A stretch of 64,000 bases of DNA from NCBI GenBank assembly GCA_025738555.1, contig JAOVFP010000009.1:2232001-2296000 (forward strand), read 5' to 3'. The stretch is from Cyathus striatus. Taxonomy: Eukaryota > Basidiomycota > Agaricomycetes > Agaricales > Nidulariaceae. Position numbers and translations under genes: made by a program. Every line of letters starts with the position of its first letter. Position 1 is the stretch's first letter. Positions 37,072 through 47,776 of the stretch are shown piece after piece. The notes below the pieces were generated by a model. The model made no database searches. It saw only the letters and a program-made list of their open reading frames with translations, and was not told the origin of the DNA.

Positions 37072-37197
37072 ATTATTCAGTTCATCAAATCAAGCATTTT
37101 TACAAGAGGAATAAGAAAATGGGGTTATTTTGTGTGAGAAATATCAGGTGACTTTTCCTTGTACAAAAGTTGTGGTGACTAAGTGACTCGCACCATA

Positions 37198-38061
37198 GAA
37201 CTAAGAAGCCTGACAATGACAAAGTCAACACAATACAAAGTATAGAAATAGACAAAACACAGACTTACTTAATACCTGGAGACCTAGACCATGATCCAAT
37301 GAGATACATAGCTAGTGAGCTTGAGTGATGATGATGAGATAATAAGACAACAAGACAATGAGACAATGAAGCAGTGAGCCAGGGAGAGAGAGAATGCAAG
37401 AAGGGGGGAAAGGAAGCAAGAAAGGAAAGAGAGCAAGTACCCCAATGGTCAGGAAGTTCATGCAGAAGCAGGGAACTGACCCATTAGGCCGAAGTAAATG
37501 AAATTGATATGAGCAGCTGGCACTGCCACATTGGCTGATTACCTGATTAGGAAGGTAACTGATGAGACACTTGAAACAAGCACACATTGCAGAATAGGAG
37601 CACACTGGGTTATGTGCACAATTGGCTGACTGCCACCTGGGCACTGACAATGTGTTACCTTACACATGGACTGGGGAAATACTGGAGAACAAATAAGATT
37701 TTATTACTATGCAATTTGTAAGTAAGTAGTGTATAAAATGTATATAGTAGGGGAAGAGGGAAGAAATAAGGCAGGAACTGCCAGGCATTCTTCCCTCCCA
37801 CTGACAGGGTGTGTAAAGATGTGATTCAGACATAGTTACAAGACAATTTGATACCAAGAAATACATACTGTGATACCAAATTGAAATTGAACATCTTTAC
37901 TTTGAATACTTTGATGTGTGAACAAGAATAGCTCAAGTTTAACTTGTTTTATTTTTAAACTTGATCTAAATTTGGATTGAATACAATTACACCCCTTGTA
38001 CTTACTGAAATCACACCTCAGGATTTGAGTATTATAAATATATTTGGGATTTCTATTCTAA
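37198..38061. other. No gene recognised
   Basis: Purine-rich then AT-rich DNA. Short minus-strand frames (37312-37650, 37660-37866) show no motif. Confidence 0.4.
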
Positions 38062-38066
38062 GTACA

Positions 38067-38830
38067 TGTTATGTACCAATTCTCTTCCTGCTTAGAAGTG
38101 GTTGCGAAGACACCCAGAGGGCGTGGGAAAACTATAACAGAAACCCGAAGTGAGTACGGGTACAGGAACGGGAGCGGGAGTGCAGAAGTGAACCATGGCT
38201 TCAGCATATGTGCTGTGCCACCTGGATATCCACAGGGAATGGTTCATATTTCACAACAGATGATATCCAATGTAAGAAAATGTTCCAGAGTATGCAAAGG
38301 GCTTTGCCACTACACTAGGCAGTGGGAGAGAGACCTGAAGGAAAACCTGGAGTGGGTTTCAGAACTTAGAGTAGGAATAAAGTGTACAGAGTTGATATGA
38401 ATACTGAAGACTACCTAGTACATTTGGAAGACTATTTATATGTACTAGTAAGATGTAGATATGAATCTGGAGACAGAATACTAAGTGTAAGTAAACAAAA
38501 TAAAGATTGGGCAAAGAGGAGTAGTGGCACAAATGACACACTCAGAATGAAGAATAAGAAACTAAACTACATTGACCATAATGAAACATACAAGTGAGAA
38601 TGGAAGAGAGGAGTAATGGTATAATGATGCAGTGAGGCTGTCATAAGAGAAACTACATATCTGAAGTATCCAATAGAAAACCTGATGGGTTCTGGGTATG
38701 TTCCTGAGCGGGAACATCGGGAAGTGTAAACCCATAGTGGGTACATTCTGGGAATGGACCGGGTATGTTGGAAGGTCATGTGGGAACCTTCAGTAACATC
38801 GGCATGATATAGCCAGGCATGGATATAACA
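38067..38830 (+). repeat. Solo LTR, copy 1 (764 bp)
   Basis: Starts TGTTATGTAC and ends ATATAACA, flanked by GTACA on both sides (38062-38066 and 38831-38835). The same sequence occurs inverted at 52625-53390 and 56616-57390, each with its own 5-bp duplication. No internal retroelement region remains, so each is the product of LTR-LTR recombination. Short frames within it are not genes. Confidence 0.9.
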
Positions 38831-38835
38831 GTACA

Positions 38836-39239
38836 TAAGAATTACTTAAACTTGTTGCATGACTCAACACTACTTATGTGCTAAAAGTATTTCATGTCTA
38901 TATATTTATGTATTGACAGAGTCATGCCTTCATTTCTGATTGATCACTGTCAGTAAGCACCAGGGTTGTGGAATGTTTCATCACCAAGAGGGTGATTGAT
39001 TTCAAATATGGTAGAGTGAAATCAATTACTTACTGTTGTAATAATTTGAAATTATTGCTTGTATGTAGAAGTGAATATAAATGAAATCAATGCTAATTAG
39101 TATGAAATCAATTCCAGTTCAATTTGAAATTATTAGAAATCATTAGAGTAAAATCAATAACAATTAAAAAAGAAATCAATGAGAAATCAATCAAAAATCA
39201 ATGAATAACTCAAATTGTTAGGTACCCAACTACAGGATA
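38836..39239. repeat. AT-rich region with GAAATCAAT repeats
   Basis: About 38995-39200 holds many copies of GAAATCAAT and AATTTGAAATTATT. A smaller cluster is at 40890-40915. They may be subterminal repeats of an unresolved element spanning about 38.95-40.93 kb; I could not find clear terminal inverted repeats. Confidence 0.35.
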
Positions 39240-39852
39240 CTGGATCATTTCAACCTATTGTTTGGTCATGCGTCACGCAGGGATTTCAAACAGAACAATT
39301 TTGAACAATGTCACGTGTCCTCAGGAGGATCGAACAAAGGTACAGAGAAAGTAATATTAGGCCAAAATTCCGCTAAAACACACATATTTTTAAGTTACAT
39401 GCAAGTGCAGTGATGTTGTGTTATAATTTTCAATATTCCTCCCAAGTGTCATAGAATACATGATGTTTTTGATAGTTAGAAGAATCTCTAAGTTTGAAGG
39501 CATATTTCGTCGAGACTATCTAATCAATCCAACTAACTTAGAAATGCTAATGTCCAAGTAGATACAGGGTAGCGCACTTGCCTCAATACTGTAGTCTGAT
39601 ATATATGACACCAATATAAAGGATTCTTTTCCAAAACTGATAACACTTCGTTGATCAAATCTCATTGTTATTCAAATTGGTGCAAGTAACATGTATTTGA
39701 CAATTACAGAGATTACTATAGTGAAAGTGTGTCATTGTAGGGACGAACAAATTTCTTCCATGTCACACAATAAATTGGACCTCGAACAGAACAATGAACC
39801 AAAATTTTCGGTCATGCCCAAAATCAGCGAACAATAGGTCAAAATGATCCAG
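39240..39852. mobile_element. Mariner-like MITE (613 bp)
   Basis: The ends CTGGATCATTTCAACC and GGTCAAAATGATCCAG form inverted repeats of about 25 bp, with TA on each side. No transposase frame. The inverted repeat resembles that of the element at 41377. Confidence 0.8.
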
Positions 39853-39854
39853 TA

Positions 39855-41374
39855 TACTAAATACTAGAGTGGTTAACTATATACTGATGCACCAAATTTG
39901 TGATCTGTATTTAAATACTACTAATATATTATGTAATACTCAAATAATCATCACAAATCACAGGCTGTAAGTTCAAGGGAGAGATAACACAGATAATATA
40001 TAAACTAGTATAAAGGAAGTAAACTATAGATTCAAAACTTCTCTCAAATATGAAATTACTCAGTTCAGATACTGTTCAGATTTGTTCTATTTCCAATATA
40101 CTACACTCCTAGAGTGGAAGAGACCTAGGATTTCTCCTGGGGTTGCTTCCTTTTCCTCCTCCTCCCTGTCCTCCTTATATATCTTTTACAAATAAAACTG
40201 TACAGTACCTATATATGGAAAGGAACTACTCTAGACTAATTTATATGACGACATAATGTTGTTTCCAACATATTGACCATGCAGGAGCAGCAATACATGT
40301 GGAATTCCATGTGGTAGATCAAACAGTGGGATAATTTCGGAGTACAAGTATGAAGTCACATGACTTGCTCTGGGCTGCAATTACTGCAATAACCAGTTCG
40401 GAGATAACGGTTCTAACGCCTTGTGTTTGATCATGTGACAGGAATGCGCGGAATGTGTTCCCTTAGCTAACAATCAAGTACTGGGTGCATGTACATAGTC
40501 TTTTGGACTCTAGTAATTAGATAACACACATCTTGTATTATTCTTTAGTATATATCAAATAGATATTTCTGCTGGCAGTGCAGGACTCAACCCCAGCTCT
40601 CAGATGTCCCATTCCCTTAGTAATGTATTCAAAATAGAACATTTTGATTGGCAACTCAGGACTCGCCCCAACCCTTGTACTCATGATGTGCATTACTAAT
40701 ACTGAGTTCTAATATTATATGACAAATAGAGAGATTTAACCATTAAATAGTTTTAAGGTGTATCAATACATATACTTACTTTATCTACTAGACCATTAGT
40801 CCTTTTCTAACAAGTAACTTTACTCTATATTACACATACCTGAAGAGTGAAATTATTGGGGATAAATGCAAATTCCAAGGGAAATCAATGGGAAATCAAT
40901 GAGAAATTCAGGCAATACTGTAAAATGTATATATTATCCATAGTAGTTTACTGTAAACTGTGATATATGGCTCCTGTAAATTACTATAGGTTACCAAATA
41001 GAAAGGGAGCTCATTCTCATGTCTCTAGGGATGCTGATGTACTTAGCACACAGGTTTAGATTACTTTAATATATACTTAGAATAGTTTCCTAATTCCAGT
41101 TCAATTTTATATTCTAAGTTCCTGAGCTCAAAGATTTAATAAGTTCGAGGGTGCATGAATATCAATTCTTTTCAAAGGTAAACTAAAAATAGAATTACTT
41201 GTATATTTTTAGAACATGCTAGGACTTCGACAGTTTATCAAGCATGAGTTCAATCAAACACAATTCAATTTGGTACATCTATTTCTGTGTCTAATTCAGT
41301 TCTGATACACCACCCTATCTGTGGGGGGGAAGAATGCCTGTGCAGTTCCTGCTGTTTTCTTCCCCACACCCTGC
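39855..41374. other. No gene recognised
   Basis: AT-rich sequence without a substantial open frame on either strand. A pyrimidine stretch TTCCTTTTCCTCCTCCTCCC lies near 40149. Nothing else supported. Confidence 0.4.
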
Positions 41375-41376
41375 TA

Positions 41377-41659
41377 CTGTACCATTTCGACCAACTGTTC
41401 AGTAACACATCATATGATGCCATGAACATGAACAATATACCTTTCATCACACATCACATTGCCGCATGAACAGAGGTACAGGGAAATAGTTATAATTATA
41501 AAATAAAATTGTCACTATTTGTTAAAATTTTGGCTAAAAATCATTTAGTGATGAACAGATGTTCATTTGTCACACATCACACTGTCATTTGAACAGAGAG
41601 TCAAACTGTTCATTGTCGTCACAGTGTAAATCAACAAACAGTTGGTTGAAAGGGTACAG
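41377..41659. mobile_element. Mariner-like MITE (283 bp)
   Basis: The ends CTGTACCATTTCGACCAACT and AGTTGGTTGAAAGGGTACAG are inverted repeats flanked by TA. Non-coding. The terminal sequence is related to the 613-bp element at 39240 (CTG..CATTTC.ACC..TGTT). Confidence 0.8.
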
Positions 41660-41661
41660 TA

Positions 41662-42169
41662 TATACATTTACTAATGCACTTATTTACAGTTTTCTATCT
41701 ATGTGCTTTCCTACCCATATGGTAGCTTAATTCTAGGTCTGTGGTGAATCAGCACAGAGCACTGGCCCATGTGTGAGCAGCCAATTCTACGGTGCTACCA
41801 CTTCCCTTATCTATTGCACTATTGCAACAGCACATGTGCATGTGGGTACTTCTATCAGCACCTTCCTAATTTGGAAGTTGTGGCAATGATGTGTGATGCA
41901 TCTTTGCTTAGTTTGACAGCACACCATCATTACACTGCTCTCATGCTCTCACTCTGGGCTCATTTGACCTACACAAGCAGTACTCTTTCTCCTGGTCTGT
42001 GCGCAGTACACATGTGTTCTATCGGTCTTGGTTTCGTGCTTAGCTAGTGCACAGTTTGCATAGCTCAACCTGAGTTCTCATGGTCTGAGTCTTTTCTAGG
42101 GTTCTAGGTTCTGCTCTCAACTCTGTGCACATTTCTGGTTGGTCTGTTATTCTGCAGTACTTTCCGCAC
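41662..42169. other. No gene recognised
   Basis: Short open frame 41769-42047 (plus) without a motif. Nothing supported. Confidence 0.35.
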
Positions 42170-42415
42170 ACCCACCTATACACATGTACTCCATGTGTAG
42201 TACACATTTCCATGTGAAGTCCACATGGAATCCACATGTCTGGAAAAAAGTACACATTTTCCATGTGTAATTCACATGGAACCATGTGGAGTACACATGG
42301 ATTCCACCTTTCTTATAACTTGATGAAAATAACAGTTGAAAGGTGTACTTAAGATGTACTTCATGTGTACTTTTCTAAGTGGATTCCATGTGGACTACAC
42401 ATGGAGTGCTAGTTG
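42170..42415. repeat. Cluster of CATGTGGA / TCCACATG palindromic repeats
   Basis: Dense short repeats such as CCATGTGTAGTACACATTTCC and TCCACATGGAATCCACATG. A similar cluster is at 61430-61670. It resembles the subterminal repeats of the KDZ elements but uses a different core. Confidence 0.55.
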
Positions 42416-42419
42416 TTGT

Positions 42420-42665
42420 CCTGCCATACCCACCCTCCATGCTTGTTGTTTCTCACCTTTCCCACTCTCCATGCACATTATTACCCCCTGTTCCCACCCT
42501 CCATGCATGTCATTCCTTGCTATTCTCACTCTCCATGTGTGTTGTTCCTCTCTGTTCCTGCCCTCCATGCATATTGTTTCTTGCTATTCCCACCCTTCAT
42601 ATGTGTCATTCCCCTCTGTTCCCACCCTCCATGTATATCATTTCCTGCCATTCTTGAAGTTATTG
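42420..42665. repeat. Degenerate pyrimidine-rich tandem repeat
   Basis: Units of about 33-36 bp with CCCACCCTCCATGCATGT and TCATTCCTTGCTATTC parts, about six copies. The open frames across it on the plus strand come from the repeat. Confidence 0.6.
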
Positions 42666-42714
42666 CAGTTGTCACACTTGTCCCTTATGTTATAGTCATC
42701 CCACCATGTCATGC

Positions 42715-42875
42715 TCAATGCATGGTGTCACACATGACACATGATGTCACGCTTGATGCACAGTGTCACACATTGTCACGCTTAATGCACAGTGTCACAC
42801 ATTGTCACGCTTGATGCACAGTGTCACACATGACACATGGTGTCACACTTGACACACGGTGTCACACTATCACTT
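42715..42875. repeat. Minisatellite with ~32-bp units
   Basis: Four to five units of the form CACGCTTGATGCACAGTGTCACACATTG, the last ones variant (CACTTGACACACGGTG). Confidence 0.75.
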
Positions 42876-42883
42876 GTTTGATT

Positions 42884-42975
42884 ATGGGAGGCGGTGCAGG
42901 AACTCAGCCCCTCCCCACTGTTTCCTTTCTCGACATGTTCTGTACTGGGGTCTCGAAGTCAAGACTTTTAAGAAT
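42884..42975 (+). repeat. Dispersed repeat, copy B
   Basis: ATTATGGGAGGCGGTGCAGG and following bases match the minus strand at 28962-29055. Confidence 0.55.
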
Positions 42976-43548
42976 TATAAAATTAAGGTGCGTCATATTA
43001 TATTTACTAGTGTATCAATGCTGATACATGAGGCTACTCATAACAACCTATTGGTCAGACAGTGAGGTGCACCTGCATCCTGCTTCATCCTACCATCATG
43101 CCATGCTGCATGCTGCTTACTTCTTCTATTACATCAATCAATCAATTAACAGAAGGAACCACATTCTCATGTCAATCAAAAGCTTTGTGTACTGGCCAAA
43201 CCATCCACATAAAATACAGAATGCTTGAACAATACTTAACAGAAGACTCATGTACTTATAAGTATACCTGGTATATTATATCTGTACATATCTGTACTAT
43301 TTAATCTCTGTAGAATATATCTATGTATGTTGTTGATTCAAAATTCTTACTAATCCACTTTGTTTTTCAATTTATACTACCACAATATCACTTTTATGCA
43401 ACTGTAGGTACAAATTGGGCCTGGATAATAAAATTATGATGCACAACATCCTCAATATTTAAACCTTTTTCATATATAAATGTGTGTGAGAAGGTACATG
43501 TTAAATATTACTTAACTAATCTGGTCCCATCTACTAATCATTTGTTTT

Positions 43549-43678
43549 GAAGGCTGCTATTCACTATCCTGAACCGAGCAAATATGACAACAATTGGCTC
43601 ATACTCAATGTCATCTGGATCACATTCCAAAATTACAGAAAGGAGCATCAAAAACACAACAGGATGGAAAAGAAAGGT
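43549..43678 (+). pseudogene. Possible exon of an unrecognised gene
   Basis: An open stretch encodes a protein-like sequence containing HYPEPSKYDNNWLILNVIW and FQNYRKEHQKH, then a GTAATA that could be a splice donor. No start, no recognised family. Together with 44187-44386 it may be part of a decayed transposon-borne gene. Confidence 0.25.
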
Positions 43679-44186
43679 AATACAAGAAGAATGAAGAATT
43701 ACAGTGTTATTTGATAATTGTCAATGATTCATTGGGGCTGGAGTATGCTTATAGATACTGAGCAGAGAACTGAGTGGAGAATAAGCTGGGACTTAGCTGG
43801 GACTGAGTGGGGGTTGATAGGGTCTGGAGTGGTAGCAGCTGATATATGAATGACTGCAAGCAGTCTTGTGAGCAGGACTATCAATATGATTTATGGACAT
43901 AGCATCAATCTGTACCTAAATCAGATAGAGTGACATATCCATAACTACATTATGAATCAGTGGATTTATCTGGAAAGAGAACAAATTTAAATTTTTTCAA
44001 GGGAAATTTCTAAATTCATTGTAAGATTGAGTCAATATGCATAGTCAGAATGTGTATTTGAGTAGGATCTGATATGCCTGACAGGTGTAAATGTGTATAA
44101 GCATATTTTTTGCAATATCTACATAATATAAGTCACTCACTTGTGATCATATAAATGATATGTCAACACTAAAAATTTTAATACAG

Positions 44187-44386
44187 AACATTGGATCACA
44201 TGGCTAGTCAAATATAAATTGGATTTAAAAAGAAAAAAACTATGTACTTTTATTGCTGGCTCCTTTCCAACACCTGACAACACAGGATTTGAAAATGGAC
44301 ATTATGAAAACCAAATTGGCAACTTTGTTGAGTTGGTGAACACCACAAAATATGGAGAACACTTCATCACCTTTACCACATTGTAG
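44187..44386 (+). pseudogene. Possible 3' exon of an unrecognised gene
   Basis: After an acceptor-like AATACAG, 66 open codons encode WITWLVKY, FIAGSFPTPDNTGFENGHY and GNFVELVNTTKYGEHFITF, ending at TAG 44384. Composition and phrasing look coding. I do not recognise the family and find no complete upstream gene. Confidence 0.3.
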
Positions 44387-44932
44387 AGCATCACACTCTG
44401 CTCAGAATGCTTTGTAATGTTGAACATATGTTCTATTATATGTTGTGATATATATGCTGTAAAGTTTAGGAGCCCTTTATTTCATGCTTCTTGTTAAGCA
44501 GCTTGTAGAAGTCTCTGTGGCAGGATTTTCTATTTGATATCTTTGCTATATTGTTTCTACAATATAACATATTCAAGTTCAAAATTTCAACTTTAGAGGA
44601 CTTCCTAAAGTTGAGATATTTAGTCATTTACACTGGCCTTCCATTTTGTCAGGTCTAAGAAGGTTAAAAATTACATGTTTAAATACTGTATAGACTGCTG
44701 AGACATCACTATAACTTGCATATAGATGTAGATTGGCTGAAATATGTGAATTATGTTTGAAATGGATGGCATTTATTTCAAATAGGGCAATACACAACAG
44801 GCAAGGGTGACATATTCTATCACTATTCTGGAGAGGAATATTTGAAATAGGCCTGTTGAAAAATTGTAACTTAGAAAAAGCTAAAGTCTCAACCATGGAT
44901 ACAGTCTTCAGACTGGGATAACACTTTTTTAG

Positions 44933-45583
44933 GCTCTTATTCAACTTGGGTCTGTGGCAAGCAATGTAAACATTGTCCGTGCTATTTTGAAACGATTTGG
45001 AATGTCAAAAAACAATCATCACGATTCTCAAGTTCTTGACATGTTTTCCACTTCGGCCTATCTTTTCATTGAAACAGGAACCATTTTATTTGATGTGAAG
45101 GCTCTAGTAAGCGCACTCAACTAATTTGTAAGTTTTGTTCAGCATTGCAATAAGTATATTGACTCATTTAACACTTTGCAGGGGGTTAAGATTAATTGGG
45201 CAGCCGTAATCAAATCATTTGATTTGCCCAATCGATATGATGTAGATGAAGTAACTCTAAAGATTCTCATAGTCATCCTTCTTAATTCTCCTTGTGATTC
45301 AGAGTCACATGCAGTAACTGGTTTATGGGAACAGTGGTCAAATTCTCTGTACCAACTTCGCATCAGCGATGCTCTTCTTTTGGTGCCTCCTGATACATTC
45401 AATTTCGTAAAGGTGCCAGGTCATAGAATTTTATATGCTGAGGACGGTCCTTTCTGCTTCAATGATTCGAGTATGGAATCACTTCCTGCTGAAGTCAGTG
45501 TAGGATGTACATGGAACTCGGTTGAATTGTTCCAGGTTGTATATACTGATGTACATGTATACCTTTCTGTTGTAAGTATTTAA
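44933..45583 (+). pseudogene. NOT1 (CCR4-NOT scaffold) N-terminal fragment
   Basis: Exon A, 44933-45127, follows a strong acceptor (TTTTTTAG) and encodes IVRAILKRFGMSKNN then GTILFDVKALVSALN. Exon B, from 45182, encodes VKINWAAVIKSFDLP, WEQWSNSLYQLRISDALL, PDTFNFVKVPGHRIL and CTWNSVELFQ. The 54-nt intron (45128-45181) is GTAAGT...GCAG and keeps phase. These blocks line up in order with the N-terminal region of eukaryotic NOT1 as I remember it; NOT1 scaffolds the mRNA deadenylase complex. A TAA stop at 45122 sits two codons before the intron, where the family has a serine. The piece is far shorter than the roughly 2000-residue protein and lacks both ends, so it is a pseudogene fragment, probably a moved or partial duplicate. 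Confidence 0.6.
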
Positions 45584-46009
45584 TCTTACGATATTTCTTG
45601 TGAAAGCGGAAGCTGTTGCTAGGAAGCTTTAATGATTTATTCAATTTGAACTTGTAGATGTGGTGAACGAGTTTTCGACTCGAAGAACAGTGTATATTTG
45701 TCTTATAAGGTTCACTTGGCACATGTATGAATGAACCACATCATATCAAGTGATATTACTTATCAACGATCAACTTGTCTGTCGGTGCTGTGTATTTTGG
45801 ACTTGAGGTTGAAGTGGTAGACATCAACTGTAGCTTTTAATAGTTGATGGGGAATTCGATGGGTGGGATGGGATTTAGTATTTTCCGCGGATTGTTTGTT
45901 ATGTTTGAACCGATGGTTTTTGGATTGGTCGGGAGGTCTGCCGGTGTGCTTAGCACTTAGCACCTTCAATCCATGTACATTAATAAACACAAGTACTGGA
46001 ATCGCAATG

Positions 46010-46880
46010 TGTGAGATCCTGCTGGTCATCCCCACACTCCCACCCGGATTTGTATAGCTACGGAACGATCAAAATTCTTGACCAGGTAGGTAACTAACTA
46101 ATATAAACTAGTACTAGTATAAAGGAACGGAGTGATGCACGCTGCGATGCGATTGATGTCAGTAGTGTATAAGTAGATATTGTTAAATTTGTTTGATAGT
46201 TGCTAGCGGGCTGCGGAGGTTGTTGTTTGATGGATCACGGGAGTATTCTCCGCTGACATTTCAATTTCGATTACTAATGATGTTTCTCGTCTTCGAAGGG
46301 GAGGATTGATGGACACTTAGTACGCTTTAGCTTCAAATCTTCCCGAATAGTACGACGAAACACAATTCTGGCAGCAATGCGTGATGTGATATATCGCTTG
46401 TCATCCCGATATTCCCACCCGGATTTATCGAGCTGCCGCACGATCGGAATGCTTGACTGGTAAGTAACTGATTTAAAAATCAGTACTAAGTATTTTCTGT
46501 GTAATTGAATGTAAAATGCGATTGGTATCAAGTATATAGATAGAGATATGGCGCTGTTTGATAGCGCGCGGTGAGGGATGGGCTGTGGTGGATTTTAGTA
46601 TTTATAGAGGTTATGATGACTGTCATTGACTGTCGTTTGATGGATCATGGGAGTATTCTCCGCATCCACAGACAAAGGTTCAATTTAAATTAAGTCTGTG
46701 AGTCTTCGAAGGGAGAGGAATCGGTGGGTACTTACGCTTTAACTCTTTCCTTCTAATACCTTCAATTATTCATTCCTCCAACAAGAACGTTGAGTACTAA
46801 ATTCTAATAAGGATGGCGAAATACAGTTCTGGTAGCAACGCGTGATATACAGCTGGTCATCCCGATACTCCCACCCGGAT
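46010..46880. repeat. Three tandem copies of a ~400-bp repeat
   Basis: The block TCATCCCGATACTCCCACCCGG with variants recurs at about 46022, 46388 and 46856. Between them GATGGATCACGGGAGTATTC recurs at about 46230 and 46640, each followed by a GTCTTCGAAGGG block. The copies have diverged. Minus-strand frames (GMTSRISHIA-type peptides) recur but shift frame, so I do not call a gene. Confidence 0.6.
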
Positions 46881-47776
46881 TACCTGCCGCGGCACGAACC
46901 AGAAATACTTACATACGCGAAATGATGTGGTGCGCAGTCCCAGCCGAACCGTGTGCTCGCTCCGGTCGGAGGGCCCGGGTTTTCCTGCAGCTTGAAGTTG
47001 AATTGAATGCATTTGAGAAGTGATTGGACGATGGGAATGGAATGCTGCGTAGGTTAGTTTGATAGGAATGGAATTCAGAAGGGGGTAATGAATGACGTAT
47101 TTTGAAAATTCCCACAGTCGAGCTGGGATTGCCAAGATTGGCTTGACGTTGTCACGCTCGTTCTGGGCGTTGCGTTGTCCCGCTATTTTCGTTTTTTGAT
47201 TCGTTTCTCTCTTTGCTCTCAACCACCACCACCACCACCACCACACCTTCACCTTCACCTCCCCCTCTCCCTCCTCTACCACCACCGCCTCCTCTCCATT
47301 CCTCACTGTGCCTCACGACTTCCCCAGGAAACAGGCGATGCGTCATTGAAAATAGCTCTTGTGTCTATATATACCATCTGGATACCTCGTTTTGCGCATA
47401 TTTTAGACGTGCGTCACGGTATATATACACAGCTCCACCCTTGTCATTGTCGTTGTGTTTAGTTTCCCCCCACAGGTTACCCCAACATACCAGACTTCCC
47501 CTGATTCTCAGGAGAGGACAGGGTCATATACCGAGTTACCCGTTGTGCCGTTAGTTTCGTTCTGTGAGTACGGCTTCTATGCTACGTATCACTGTGATGT
47601 TGACAGGAACATAGCCCTTTCTTACTTTCTCCCAACACAGGACGATTTCTGGTTCCGTGCGCAGCCTGCAGCTGTCGTATACTTAAACTGCGCTCTTCAT
47701 TCATTCCATTCCGATTTCCAAATTCCTTTTCTGGTTGAAAAGCGAAAATCCAACATCCGCGCATCATATCATGACG
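46881..47776. other. Upstream region of the fucosyltransferase-like gene
   Basis: Contains a (CAC)n run at 47222-47243 followed by a pyrimidine-rich stretch to about 47300, and TATATATA motifs at 47365-47372 and 47421-47428. The minus-strand frame 46857-47306 crosses the CAC run (a tryptophan tract) and is not credible as a gene. Confidence 0.4.

Larger units (their letters stand above)
29212..37195. mobile_element. TA-flanked MITE, copy 2, split by a chromovirus
   Basis: Left part 29212-29547 and right part 37077-37195 match the two parts of the MITE at 17931-18377, with TA on both outer sides (29210-29211 and 37196-37197). Without the retroelement and its 5-bp duplication it would be 455 bp. 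Copy 1 shows the uninterrupted site. Confidence 0.85.

Noticed and set aside
38071..38400. 109-codon open frame as a gene
   Set aside because: It lies inside a solo LTR present three times; the other copies have different frames.
46857..47306. 149-codon minus-strand frame
   Set aside because: Its N-terminal part is a tryptophan run made by a CAC microsatellite.
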